From the NCBI GenBank assembly GCA_963691705.1, contig OY829544.1, forward strand, positions 689,501-753,500: DNA of 64,000 nt, written 5' to 3'. Source of the DNA: Viola odorata. Lineage: Eukaryota > Streptophyta > Magnoliopsida > Malpighiales > Violaceae. This document shows positions 55,205 to 64,000 of the stretch, piece after piece. The notes under the pieces are model-generated. The model had not been told where the DNA came from. It saw only the letters and a program-made list of their open reading frames with translations, and did not search any database. A program made the position numbers and the translations under genes. How positions within the stretch are numbered: the stretch's first letter is position 1; each line of letters begins with the position of its first letter.

Positions 55205-57070
55205 TCAAGCTCTAGCTCCTGTCATCTCTCTTGATTCTCCTTCTCCGATCTCCTCCTGCCGTGTATGTGACAATGCTCTCCGGTTGAAATCCCTTGTCCA
55301 CAAGGGAGAGTTCGGGTAGGTGGACTGTAAAATGTCAACCCATTCCCAAGATGGAGGAATGTTCGTTGCAGGTGACCAAGCAACGTGCAGTTGAGGGGCA
55401 GCGACACCTTGACGACGTTGGATTCGCGAACCCAGAACGGATACTGGTTCAATAATTAACTGGGAGGTCTCTGGCAAAACTGAGGGGTGGAAGGGCTTCA
55501 ATTGGCTAACATGAATAACATTGTGGATGAGGCTTGAGGAGGGAAGATCCAGCTTATAAGCTACGGATCCAATCTTATCAGCAATCTTGAATGGGCCAAA
55601 GTACCTAGGAGAAAGCTTATGGTTGCTGCGGTGAGCAATGGAGAGCTGCCGGTAGGGTTGCAATTTCAACAGGACCAAGTCACCAATTTGAAAGGTACGT
55701 TCCGACCTCTTCCGATCTGCAAAATACTTCATTCGTGACCTAGCAGCCATTAAATGTTGCTTGATTTTGGTTAGGGCTTCCTCTCGCCCCCTCATGAATT
55801 CATCAACATCGCGATCATTCGAGTCATGAGGGATATATGGAATGCTAAGTGGAGGATCGATTCCAAAGAGGACCTTGAAAGGAGAGCTTTGTAGCGATTC
55901 ATGGAAGGAAGTATTATACCAAAATTGGGCGAGAGGAAGGAAGTCATACCACAGTTGAGGCTGAGAAGAACAGTAGCATCGTAGAAATTGTTCAAGGCAT
56001 TGATTTACTCTCTCCGTTTGGCCATCAATTTGAGGGTGATATGAGCTACTGTGTTTCAGTTCAATGCCCTGCAAGCTGAATAGGTCACGCCAGAATTTGC
56101 TGAGAAATACGGGGTCCCTGTCCGTCACTAAGGAATGAGGACTACCATGGAGGCTCACTACTCTTTCCAGGAATAATTGTGCCACCGTGGCAGCAGAGTA
56201 TGGATGTTTAAGACCCAAGAAATGACCAAATTTCGTGAATCTGTCAACCACCACCAAAACAACAGAGAATCCACGGGATTTAGGTAAGCCCTCTATGAAA
56301 TCCATTGTTAAATCAGTGAAAATACCATTGGGCATGGGCAATGGTTGCAGGAGGCCTGGGCTATGTATGTGTTCCGGTTTATGAGTCTGGCAAATTCCAC
56401 AATTCCTCACCCATTCACGAATCATTCTTCGCAGGCCTGGCCAAAAGAACAAAGCAGAGATACGTTTCGTGGTAACCTGCACTCCAGAGTGACCCCCCAT
56501 AGGTGTGGCGTGGAATAGAGTAAAGATTTTCCTATACAAGGTAGGTACATTTCCAAGTACAAGCTTCCCTTTTCTTCGTAGTATGCCTTCCACTAAAGTA
56601 TAATGTGAATGCAGGGCAGGAGTGTGAATTATTTCTTGCATTAACTTCTGGATATTGGCATCTCCAACCCAAGATTGTTTAATCTCCTCAAGCAGAAGGG
56701 GGTCTACCTGGGAGTATATGAGAGCATTAAGCTGACCACAAGGGAGCTTAGACAATGCATCAGCCGCTTCATTCACCCTTCCAGGTTTGAATTGAACCTC
56801 GTAATCATACTGTTGCAACTTTACTAACCATGAGAATTGAGCTTCAGTAGTTAGCTTTTGTGTGAGTAGATATTTGAGGCTATAGTGGTCAGTATATATG
56901 ATGAAGTGCCTATCACCTAGATAATGATGCCAATGTTTCACTGCGAATAGGACAGCAAAGAGCTCACGTTCATAAACGGACTTTGCTTGATGCCTTGGAG
57001 CTAACCCCTTACTGATATATGCAATTGGATGTTTTTCTTGTAGTAAAACTGCACCTATCCCTTCCCCTGA
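55205..57070 (-). CDS. Ty3/gypsy chromovirus pol, 3' part: RNase H, integrase, chromodomain (older element)
   Basis: About 620 codons remain open to TGA at 55205. In order: RNase H (GIGAVLLQEKHPIAYISKGL, then DRHFIIYTDHYSLKYLLTQK); the integrase zinc-binding HHCC region (FHATPMGGHSGVQVTTKRIS with GICQTHK); the integrase catalytic core with its three acidic residues (in TMDFIEGLPKS, SLVTDRDPVF and DGQTERVNQ); and near the C-terminus a chromodomain-like segment (QLHVAWSPATNIPPSWEWVD). The chromodomain places it among chromoviruses, most like the Reina/Tekay/Galadriel branch. The 5' end of this part is cut at 57070 by the CRM-like insertion, and the continuing RT part is at 63813-64000. No internal stops were seen, so the element was probably still intact when it was hit. 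Confidence 0.88.
   Translation of the reverse strand, partial: SGEGIGAVLLQEKHPIAYISKGLAPRHQAKSVYERELFAVLFAVKHWHHYLGDRHFIIYTDHYSLKYLLTQKLTTEAQFSWLVKLQQYDYEVQFKPGRVNEAADALSKLPCGQLNALIYSQVDPLLLEEIKQSWVGDANIQKLMQEIIHTPALHSHYTLVEGILRRKGKLVLGNVPTLYRKIFTLFHATPMGGHSGVQVTTKRISALFFWPGLRRMIREWVRNCGICQTHKPEHIHSPGLLQPLPMPNGIFTDLTMDFIEGLPKSRGFSVVLVVVDRFTKFGHFLGLKHPYSAATVAQLFLERVVSLHGSPHSLVTDRDPVFLSKFWRDLFSLQGIELKHSSSYHPQIDGQTERVNQCLEQFLRCYCSSQPQLWYDFLPLAQFWYNTSFHESLQSSPFKVLFGIDPPLSIPYIPHDSNDRDVDEFMRGREEALTKIKQHLMAARSRMKYFADRKRSERTFQIGDLVLLKLQPYRQLSIAHRSNHKLSPRYFGPFKIADKIGSVAYKLDLPSSSLIHNVIHVSQLKPFHPSVLPETSQLIIEPVSVLGSRIQRRQGVAAPQLHVAWSPATNIPPSWEWVDILQSTYPNSPLWTRDFNRRALSHTRQEEIGEGESREMTGARA
57066..57070. 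repeat. Target-site duplication CCTGA, left copy
   Basis: CCTGA at 57066-57070 abuts the LTR start (TGATACG) and is repeated at 63813-63817 directly after the other LTR end (GCATCA). Five base pairs is the duplication length of Ty3/gypsy integrases. Confidence 0.95.
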
Positions 57071-57709
57071 TGATACGATCCTAGTTGCATAGGACGCGTA
57101 TTCTCGCAATGTGATCTAGTTCGAAGGATTGGATTTCGACGTGCGGAAGATAAAACTCGACTTGACGAACTTAAGCCTGAACCCAACCTGTGGGAGCCAA
57201 CCTAAACGATTTAAGTGAGGTTCTTGACTCGGATTCTAAACCTGAACTCAACCTGTGAGAACCAACCTAGGGGAAACGAATCAAGGATGAACTTTCGGGT
57301 TTTACTTGCATTTGCATCGAGTGTTCGGACTCAAGACAAGACAAGGTTCACGCATGAACATTTAGAGATACTCTCTCTTTAAGACATAGTCTAAAATCAC
57401 AAATCATAAGCTTCTAGGTCCTCGTGGGCTCGGTCGTCCAATTCATAGGCACTATTTGGTACGGCCACTAGCACCGTCACAAGCCTTTGGGCTTTCTCAC
57501 TTAGAACCGCTTCCTCAATGAGAGTCTCACGCTGTAGCTCTTTATGTATAAGGTGTGAAAGCTTTGCTTGTAGTTCTTTGGCTTTCATACGAGTCACTGG
57601 CCCAATTGGTGGCAAAGGTGTTTGTAGTTCTTTAGCTCTCATACGAGTCATTGGTCCAATAGGTGGCAAAGGTACGTTATGCATATGCGATGTCTGAGGA
57701 ATCGCATCA
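57071..57709 (-). repeat. 3' LTR of the CRM-like element
   Basis: It starts TGATACGATCC and ends GGAATCGCATCA, so the termini form a short inverted repeat (TGATACGAT / TGATGCGAT). It contains two related copies of a segment beginning CCTGAAC and ending CCAACCTA, at about 57176 and 57241. On the minus strand, 57397-57709 also codes for the end of pol. Confidence 0.95.
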
Positions 57710-60087
57710 TTCCCTCCCCCGTCGAAAGGATTCGTCCTCGAATCATCAATGTCATCCTCATCACCTACATCAAATAAAATTAAGTCAGTCACATTAAATG
57801 TGGCACTAACGTTACCATACTCACTCGGTAACTCAATCTTATAGGCATTGTTGTTGATCTTTTCAACAATTTTAAATGGTCCGTCGCCTCTTGCTGACAT
57901 CTTTCCTCGTCGTTGGGCTGGAAATCTTTCCCGACGTAAGTGTAGCCAGACCCAATCGCCTTCTTCGAAGGATACGGTCTTCCTTCCATGATTTCTTTTA
58001 TGCGCTACCTTTTCATTCATTCGCTCAATGTTATGTTTGGCTTTCTCATGAATTTTCTTGATTAATTCAGCCTTCCTTGCTCCATCTAAACTTGAAACTT
58101 CACTTGGAGGCAAAGGGGTTAAATCCAATGGTGTTATAGGATTGAAACCATAAACAATTTCAAAAGGAGAATAATGAGTACTTGAATGAATAGATCGGTT
58201 ATAAGCAAATTCAATAAACGGCACATGTTCAACCCAAGTAGAAGTATGCTTACTAACCAAAGTACGCAATAATGATCCCAATGTTCGATTAACCACTTCC
58301 GTTTGTCCGTCGGTTTGTGGGTGACAAGAGGTTGAATAAAGTAATTTGGTACCTAGCTTTCCCCACAAAACTCTCCAAAAATGGCTAAGGAACTTTCCAT
58401 CTCGATCGCTAACTATACTCAAAGGCACACCATGTAAGCGCACCACCTCCTTGAAAAACAAGTTAGCTATAAAAGTCGCATCATGAGTATTAGCACAAGG
58501 AATAAAATGGGTCATTTTAGAAAAGCGATCAACTACCACAAAAATACTATCTTTCCCACACCTTGACTTAGGCAAACCTACAACAAAATCCATGGACAGA
58601 TCGGTCCAAGGGTGGGAAGGCACGGGTAAAGGCATATACTCACCATGGTTATGTACTCTTGATTTGGCCTTGCGACATACCAAACATCTAGCAATAATTC
58701 GAACAACATCTCGTTTCATTTTTGGCCAATAAAAATGTTCTTTGAGCACATCTAGAGTTTTAGTCACACCAAAGTGGCCCATCAATCCGCCACTATGGGA
58801 TTCGTTTACAAACAATTCACGTAGAGAACAATGAGGTATACATAAGCGCTTGCGCTTGAACAAATAACCTTCATGCCTATAATACTTAAATTCGGCTTTA
58901 GTTATGCAATTATTATAAATTTCGCCAAAATCAGAATCATTAGGATAAAGATTAATGATGTGTGAAAATCCAAGTAACTTTGCACTAAGAGAAGTAATAA
59001 GTACATACCTTCGAGATAGTGCATCGGCCACTATATTTTCTTTACCTTGTTTATATTGGATGTGATAAGGAAAAGACTCTATAAACTCCATCCAAGTTGC
59101 ATGCCTCTTGTTCAACTTACCTTGCCCTTTAAGATACTTCAAGCTCAAGTGATCCGTGTGTACTATGAATTCGCGCGGCATCAAGTAGTGTTGCCACACT
59201 TCAAGCGCTCGAACAAGTGCATATAGCTCCTTATCATAAGTTGGATACCTTAGTTGAGCATCTTTTAACTTCTCACTAAAGTAGGCAATAGGTCTCTTCT
59301 CTTGTATAAGGACCGCTCCAATCCCAAGTCCACTTGCATCGCATTCCACCTCAAATGCCTTGTCAAAGTCCGGTAGGGCTAAGACGGGTGCTGAACACAG
59401 TCGCTCCTTAAGCGTTTGGAATGCTTCCTCTTGCGGCTGCTCCCACCTGAAAGGAACATTCTTTTTAGTTAGATCATTTAAGGGAACCGCAATTGTACTA
59501 AAATCCTTGACAAAGCGCCTATAAAAGCTCGCTAAGCCATGGAATGAGCGCACGTCGCTTGCACTCTTTGGCGTCGGCCATTCCTTGATGGCTTTGATCT
59601 TTTCTTCGTCCACCTTCACACCTTTCACACTGACAATGAAACCAAGAAAACTAACTTGCTCCAAACCAAAGGAACATTTGTTAAGTTTAGCATATAATTG
59701 TTGTTCACGTAATGTAAGAAAAACTTCTCTAAGGTGTGAAACATGTTCGTCAATTGATTTGCTATATATTAGGATATCATCAAAATATACCACAACAAAC
59801 CTACCAATGAAATGTCTAAGAACATGGTTCATTAACCTCATAAAAGTACTAGGTGCATTAGTTAACCCAAACGGCATTACCATCCATTCATAAAGACCAT
59901 ATTTTGTTTTAAAAGCCGTTTTCCACTCATCACCTTCTTTCATGCAAATTTGATGATAACCACTCATTAAATCAATTTTTGAAAAGACTTGGCTACCACT
60001 TAATTCATCAAGCATGTCATCTAAACGAGGAATAGGGTGACGATACTTTGCAGTGATTTTGTTTACCGCTCGACAATCAACGCACAT
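57397..60087 (-). CDS. CRM-like pol: reverse transcriptase, RNase H, integrase and LTR-encoded tail
   Basis: This 896-codon frame starts inside the RT domain ([20 protein letters not shown]), so translation presumably depends on the upstream gag-pro frame. The RT active site is in [16 protein letters not shown]. RNase H follows ([40 protein letters not shown]). The integrase zinc region is in [20 protein letters not shown] with CLVCRKAKS. The catalytic core has acidic residues in [21 protein letters not shown] and DGQTEVVNR. The C-terminus has [20 protein letters not shown], then a linker ([12 protein letters not shown]) that crosses the polypurine tract, then about 104 residues encoded in the LTR. 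Those include two copies of a PPIGPxTRMxAKELQ motif, which resembles the CR-type C-terminal motif of CRM elements rather than a chromodomain. Confidence 0.92.
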   Translation of the reverse strand: MCVDCRAVNKITAKYRHPIPRLDDMLDELSGSQVFSKIDLMSGYHQICMKEGDEWKTAFKTKYGLYEWMVMPFGLTNAPSTFMRLMNHVLRHFIGRFVVVYFDDILIYSKSIDEHVSHLREVFLTLREQQLYAKLNKCSFGLEQVSFLGFIVSVKGVKVDEEKIKAIKEWPTPKSASDVRSFHGLASFYRRFVKDFSTIAVPLNDLTKKNVPFRWEQPQEEAFQTLKERLCSAPVLALPDFDKAFEVECDASGLGIGAVLIQEKRPIAYFSEKLKDAQLRYPTYDKELYALVRALEVWQHYLMPREFIVHTDHLSLKYLKGQGKLNKRHATWMEFIESFPYHIQYKQGKENIVADALSRRYVLITSLSAKLLGFSHIINLYPNDSDFGEIYNNCITKAEFKYYRHEGYLFKRKRLCIPHCSLRELFVNESHSGGLMGHFGVTKTLDVLKEHFYWPKMKRDVVRIIARCLVCRKAKSRVHNHGEYMPLPVPSHPWTDLSMDFVVGLPKSRCGKDSIFVVVDRFSKMTHFIPCANTHDATFIANLFFKEVVRLHGVPLSIVSDRDGKFLSHFWRVLWGKLGTKLLYSTSCHPQTDGQTEVVNRTLGSLLRTLVSKHTSTWVEHVPFIEFAYNRSIHSSTHYSPFEIVYGFNPITPLDLTPLPPSEVSSLDGARKAELIKKIHEKAKHNIERMNEKVAHKRNHGRKTVSFEEGDWVWLHLRRERFPAQRRGKMSARGDGPFKIVEKINNNAYKIELPSEYGNVSATFNVTDLILFDVGDEDDIDDSRTNPFDGGGNDAIPQTSHMHNVPLPPIGPMTRMRAKELQTPLPPIGPVTRMKAKELQAKLSHLIHKELQRETLIEEAVLSEKAQRLVTVLVAVPNSAYELDDRAHEDLEAYDL
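57710..57720 (-). other. Polypurine tract of the CRM-like element
   Basis: On the minus strand GGGGGAGGGAA lies immediately before the 3' LTR (TGATGCG). This is the expected position and composition for priming plus-strand synthesis. It is also part of the pol frame. Confidence 0.9.
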
Positions 60088-62411
60088 GCGCCAAGTGCCA
60101 TCTTTTTAGGCACTAAAATCACGGGCACCGCACAAGGAGATAGGCTTTCCCTCACATAGCCACGGCTAAGCAGCTCATCAACTTGCCGTTGCAACTCCTT
60201 TGTTTCCACGGGATTGCTCCTATAGGCCGCACGGTTAGGAATGGTTGATCCGGGCATGAAATCGATTTGGTGTTCGATTCCTCTAATTGGTGGCAAACCG
60301 GGTGGCATCTCTTCGGGCAAAACATCCTTGAATTCCTGTAAAAGAGAAGAAATACCAACATGGATAGAACTCAAAGGGTTAGTGTTAGAAGTGCTTAGGC
60401 ACAAAGGCCTAAAGCGAAGTAAAATCAAAGGTTTACTCTCGCTCACTTTTGATTTTTGCATAAATAATGCTTGCCTCACTTCTCTCCCTTTTGCATAGAC
60501 ACTCATTTTCTTTTTAGCATGCTCACTTTTTTCATGCGTGTGTTTTCCTCTTGTTTTCTCTCTTTCGCTCTTTCCATGCTCACTTTTTTCATGGAAGCTA
60601 TTTTGCTCACAAATTCCCTCTTTCTTTTCAACACTCAACTCACCTCTTTTTCTCTCATCTTTCTTAGTGATTTCATATTCGGCATATGACTTCACTAGCC
60701 ATTGTTGATCTTCAAAGACTTGAAATGGTGTTAACGGGGCAAGAGTGAATTTTATTCCATCTTTCACCAATTTGTAGCGGTTGCTCCTTCCTTCATGGTT
60801 AGCATCTCTATCGAATTGCCAAGGACGGCCAAGTAAAATATGACTTGAGTGCATTGGAACAACATCACAAAGAATTTCATCGTGATACTTACCAATGGAA
60901 AACGCGACTAGCACTTGCTTTGACACCTTCATTTCGCTTCCATCGGTCATCCATTGTAACATATATGGCTTTGGATGTTTGACGGTTGGCAATCCCAGCT
61001 TGTGCACTAACAATGTACTTGCGCAATTTGTGCAACTCCCATTGTCAATGATCATGGCGCACATCTTCTTGTTGACCAAGCAACGAGTGTGAAAAAGGTT
61101 CTCACGTTGCTCCTCCTCACATACCTCCGCTTTGAGTTGGGCGCTAAGGTTGCGCCTAATGACTAAGGCGTGGGCATGTTCGGGCTCTATGATCTCTCCT
61201 TCATCCGAGCTAGGTCCTTCCTCCTCTTCTACACGATCGTGCTCCTCCACCTCTTGGTCATCTTCTGAATCTAGGTCACCGTTGTCTCGGATGAGCAACA
61301 CTCGTTTGTTGGGGCATTCGGCTTGCCTATGTCCTCGGCCAGCACACTTGAAACACACAATATCCCTTGTATTAGTTTTATTAGGAATTGACGAAGGATT
61401 ATTGTTGTATACCTTAGGCGACATGTTGGAGCTTCCCGTGCCCTTGGTGCCATAAGTATACGGCAACACCTTAGGTACCGCACTAGCTCCTTTGGCGTCT
61501 TTGGTCCAAGACGCCTTCTTCCAAGTGGTAGACTTTGTGTTTGCTGAAACCGGATTAGAAGAATAAGGCCTCGCCTTCCTTTGTTTCTCAATTTTGATAG
61601 CCATATGTAGCATCTCCTCCAAGGTGGTGTAATGCGTCAATTCTAGCGCATTGGCTATCTCCCGATTAAGGCCACTAAGGAACCTCGCCATGGTGGCTTC
61701 CATCTCTTCGATCACTCGTGCTCTTGCTAGAGCGATCTCCAAGTCGTTGAAATATTCACCCACACTTCTACTTCCTTGTGTCATAGTTTGCAACCGTTGA
61801 TGAAGATCACGGTGGAAATGGGTAGGTACAAAGCGTCGCTTCATTTGGATCTTCATCTCTTCCCATGTCCGAATTGGTTCAACACCAACTCTTTCTCTAG
61901 TAATGTTGAGTTGATCCCACCAATGGATTGCGTAGCCACTGAATTCTACCGAAGCCAATCTAACCTTCTTCTCCTCGGAGTAGTTGTGACAAAGAAAGAT
62001 CGCATGAACCTTTCTCTCCCATGTTAGGTAGGCGTCGGGATCATCCTTACCTTCAAAGGGTGGAATTTTCATTTTGATGCTTCCCAAGTTGGAATCGACT
62101 CTCTCCTCAAATCGGTGTCGTCGGTCTCCTCCTCGGCCTCGTCTTTCATAGTCCACACCTTCAAAGTCATGCTCATCATCCCCTTCGCCTTCATATCCCT
62201 CTTCATTCCGTGGGATATCATAGACATGAGAAGTGTTCCTTGGATTGAGATTTTGAACATAGTGTCCAACGGGAACATCCTCTTTTTTGGCGGTCACTCC
62301 TTTGGATTGGGCTTTCCTCCATGCGTCCATCTCATCGAACCTTGTATTAAGGTTATTGAGAAGTGTAATTATTTCTTGCTTCTCAATCTCCTCCGAATTC
62401 TTGTCCGACAT
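60063..62411 (-). CDS. CRM-like gag and protease, running into the start of RT, 782 aa
   Basis: It begins [20 protein letters not shown] at 62411. The gag capsid-like region is around [14 protein letters not shown] sequence ([40 protein letters not shown]). A CCHC zinc knuckle, [14 protein letters not shown], follows at about residue 355. After an acidic linker, an aspartic protease-like domain reads [20 protein letters not shown] with [15 protein letters not shown]. The active-site triplet is DNG rather than the usual DSG or DTG. A Lys/Glu/His-rich repetitive linker ([20 protein letters not shown]) comes next, then the RT N-terminus ([28 protein letters not shown]). The frame leaves RT at a run of five A (60103-60107) and ends 25 bp into the pol frame. 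Confidence 0.9.
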   Translation of the reverse strand: MSDKNSEEIEKQEIITLLNNLNTRFDEMDAWRKAQSKGVTAKKEDVPVGHYVQNLNPRNTSHVYDIPRNEEGYEGEGDDEHDFEGVDYERRGRGGDRRHRFEERVDSNLGSIKMKIPPFEGKDDPDAYLTWERKVHAIFLCHNYSEEKKVRLASVEFSGYAIHWWDQLNITRERVGVEPIRTWEEMKIQMKRRFVPTHFHRDLHQRLQTMTQGSRSVGEYFNDLEIALARARVIEEMEATMARFLSGLNREIANALELTHYTTLEEMLHMAIKIEKQRKARPYSSNPVSANTKSTTWKKASWTKDAKGASAVPKVLPYTYGTKGTGSSNMSPKVYNNNPSSIPNKTNTRDIVCFKCAGRGHRQAECPNKRVLLIRDNGDLDSEDDQEVEEHDRVEEEEGPSSDEGEIIEPEHAHALVIRRNLSAQLKAEVCEEEQRENLFHTRCLVNKKMCAMIIDNGSCTNCASTLLVHKLGLPTVKHPKPYMLQWMTDGSEMKVSKQVLVAFSIGKYHDEILCDVVPMHSSHILLGRPWQFDRDANHEGRSNRYKLVKDGIKFTLAPLTPFQVFEDQQWLVKSYAEYEITKKDERKRGELSVEKKEGICEQNSFHEKSEHGKSEREKTRGKHTHEKSEHAKKKMSVYAKGREVRQALFMQKSKVSESKPLILLRFRPLCLSTSNTNPLSSIHVGISSLLQEFKDVLPEEMPPGLPPIRGIEHQIDFMPGSTIPNRAAYRSNPVETKELQRQVDELLSRGYVRESLSPCAVPVILVPKKMALGACALIVER

Positions 62412-63154
62412 TTCTTTAAATTTTCCTGAAATTCACAATAAGAACAAACGGCGTAAAATTGCACTAAACCTAGCACTCCCTTATGTGTTTACTCTCGTGT
62501 TTAACTCTCTATTAGCCTCACCAAATCACTCAATGTCTTCGGAAAATATCTCTTTAAATGTTCCTGCAAAAAGTGTTAGTGTTGACTCGAGAATTTCAAG
62601 AACGCTTCCAAGAAGACACACAAAGACAACTAGCTTCAAAACAAATTTTGATGCTAAGTAGTTGAGTAGTTGCAAAAAGCAATCAACTAAACAAATACTT
62701 AACTAGAGTAGAAAGCAATTTATAGGAATCAAATAAGAGATCAAGTAACTTGGAATAATTCAAATAAGTTCTCAATTGAATATATTTAGAAACGTCCCAA
62801 ATGTGATGTGCATACCAATTTGATTTTTGTTCACAAAACACCTTTGTAATGCCAATACTCTTTTGTACTTCTCTTTTCTTTTCTTTTTCTTTTTTTTTAT
62901 TTTTATTTTTTTTTTAATTTTTAATTTTTATATACTTAAACAATGACACTTTGTGTTTTTATGACTCTTTTTTTTTTTTTTTTTTTTTGACACTTTTGGG
63001 GACTGATTTTTCTTTTTGTAGAACTTAAAAGACAAGACACAAAATAACTAACAATAGCACACAAGAAGATTGGTTATGGAACGGAATTGAAAGAGAACCA
63101 ATCTTAACAAAGAAAACTTGAAACGTAAAGGATAGCTTACCAAACCTTGGAACG
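62412..63154 (-). other. Untranslated leader of the CRM-like element
   Basis: About 740 bp between the primer-binding site and the gag start have no significant frame. The region 62870-63000 holds long T-runs on the plus strand, including one of about 20 T, so the RNA would be A-rich there. Confidence 0.7.
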
Positions 63155-63173
63155 CCTTAGCTCCGCTACCAAC
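63155..63173 (-). other. Primer-binding site of the CRM-like element, probable
   Basis: One base after the 5' LTR on the minus strand comes TTGGTAGCGGAGC. It matches the plant initiator-Met tRNA complement TGGTATCAGAGC at 10 of 12 positions. Position supports the assignment; the mismatches leave the primer tRNA uncertain. Confidence 0.55.
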
Positions 63174-63812
63174 TGATACGATCCTAGTTGCATAGGACGC
63201 GTATTCTCGCAATGTGATCTAGTTCGAAGGATTGGATTTCGACGTGCGGAAGATAAAACTCGACTTGACGAACTTAAGCCTGAACCCAACCTGTGGGAGC
63301 CAACCTAAACGATTTAAGTGAGGTTCTTGACTCGGATTCTAAACCTGAACTCAACCTGTGAGAACCAACCTAGGGGAAACGAATCAAGGATGAACTTTCG
63401 GGTTTTACTTGCATTTGCATCGAGTGTTCGGACTCAAGACAAGACAAGGTTCACGCATGAACATTTAGAGATACTCTCTCTTTAAGACATAGTCTAAAAT
63501 CACAAATCATAAGCTTCTAGGTCCTCGTGGGCTCGGTCGTCCAATTCATAGGCACTATTTGGTACGGCCACTAGCACCGTCACAAGCCTTTGGGCTTTCT
63601 CACTTAGAACCGCTTCCTCAATGAGAGTCTCACGCTGTAGCTCTTTATGTATAAGGTGTGAAAGCTTTGCTTGTAGTTCTTTGGCTTTCATACGAGTCAC
63701 TGGCCCAATTGGTGGCAAAGGTGTTTGTAGTTCTTTAGCTCTCATACGAGTCATTGGTCCAATAGGTGGCAAAGGTACGTTATGCATATGCGATGTCTGA
63801 GGAATCGCATCA
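63174..63812 (-). repeat. 5' LTR of the CRM-like element
   Basis: It has the same 639 bp as the left LTR, with no difference found on side-by-side reading. As the 5' LTR it should hold the promoter and polyadenylation signals. Its copy of the pol tail (63500-63812, minus) is now fused in frame to the RT fragment of the older element. Confidence 0.95.
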
Positions 63813-64000
63813 CCTGAAGCATCTGTTTCTACCGAAAACACCTTTGAGAAATCCAGGAGAGCCAATACGGGTGAGGTGATCATTGCTTGCTTTAGGCATT
63901 GGAACGCCTTAGCAGCTGCTGCATCCCAGTGGAAGTTGTCCTTCTTCAGCAATTCTGTGAGGGGTTTTGCAATCGAGGCATACCCTTTAATAAACCTCCT
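63813..64000 (-). CDS. Ty3/gypsy chromovirus pol, RT C-terminal part (older element, other side of the insertion)
   Basis: On the minus strand the frame enters from the right edge as [17 protein letters not shown] and goes on through [20 protein letters not shown] to [10 protein letters not shown]. This is the reverse transcriptase thumb/connection leading into RNase H. It ends at the LTR of the CRM-like element; the first Asp of RNase H (in ETDASG) lies right at the junction and the frame resumes as EGIGAV at 57070. The bases CCTGA are present on both sides. The rest of the element is beyond the window. Confidence 0.88.

Larger units (their letters stand above)
57071..63812 (-). mobile_element. 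Complete CRM-like Ty3/gypsy LTR retrotransposon, 6742 bp, nested in an older element
   Basis: Two 639-bp LTRs (57071-57709 and 63174-63812) read as identical base for base and are flanked by the 5-bp duplication CCTGA. Transcription runs on the minus strand. After the right-hand 5' LTR come a primer-binding-site-like sequence, an untranslated leader, gag-protease, then RT-RNase H-integrase and a polypurine tract. RT, RNase H and integrase most resemble the CRM (centromeric retrotransposon) clade of chromoviruses. The assignment is also supported by the absence of a canonical chromodomain and by a pol tail encoded in the LTR. Apart from one shift between gag-pro and pol, the coding region is open. 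Identical LTRs imply a very recent insertion. Confidence 0.93.

Noticed and set aside
62870..63000. Long T-runs as a poly(A) tail of a non-LTR element
   Set aside because: They lie inside the leader of the CRM-like element, and no LINE or SINE sequence adjoins them.

Overview
The window is nuclear DNA of a flowering plant, almost certainly a eudicot. The genes carry many short GT-AG introns, intergenic DNA is AT-rich, and every family recognised is a land-plant one (ROP GTPase, HECT ligase UPL3, subgroup-4 R2R3-MYB, membrane-anchored ascorbate peroxidase, AAP permease). Nothing seen here fixes the species.

From left to right the genes are: the 5' end of a receptor-like cytoplasmic kinase with a universal-stress-protein domain (minus, running off the left edge); a 148-residue ubiquitin-conjugating E2 (minus); a ROP/RAC small GTPase (minus); MCM10 (minus); a GH35 beta-galactosidase with a C-terminal lectin domain (plus, sharing an upstream region with MCM10); UPL3 (minus, convergent with the galactosidase); a decayed synaptotagmin gene (plus) split by a solo LTR; ascorbate peroxidase (plus); an R2R3-MYB repressor (plus); about 5 kb without genes; proteasome subunit alpha-7 (minus); an amino acid permease (plus); an ERD7-like senescence-domain protein (minus); and a truncated PPR gene (plus). 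I rebuilt exon borders by hand from splice sites and frame. For each gene read to its end, the exons sum to a whole number of codons and to a length typical of its family.

The right end is a nest of retrotransposons. A Ty3/gypsy chromovirus on the minus strand, with its 3' LTR starting at about 54716, interrupts the PPR gene. It was then itself cut at the RT/RNase H junction by a complete 6742-bp CRM-like element (57071-63812). The two 639-bp LTRs of the CRM-like element read as identical and it is flanked by a 5-bp target duplication, CCTGA, so it is very young. Its pol frame runs about 104 codons into its own 3' LTR. A related LTR, reduced to a solo copy with a CTTAC duplication, sits in the synaptotagmin pseudogene 27 kb away. 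A Stowaway-type MITE (8535-8794) and a hAT-type non-autonomous element (42816-43560) lie between genes.

The host genes are ordinary housekeeping and regulatory loci and do not form a cluster. Three belong to the ubiquitin-proteasome system (E2, HECT E3, 20S subunit), but they are far apart and I read this as coincidence. I found no CRISPR array, operon, tRNA or rRNA, and no convincing undescribed system. The most informative material is the transposon nest and the structure of the related LTRs.
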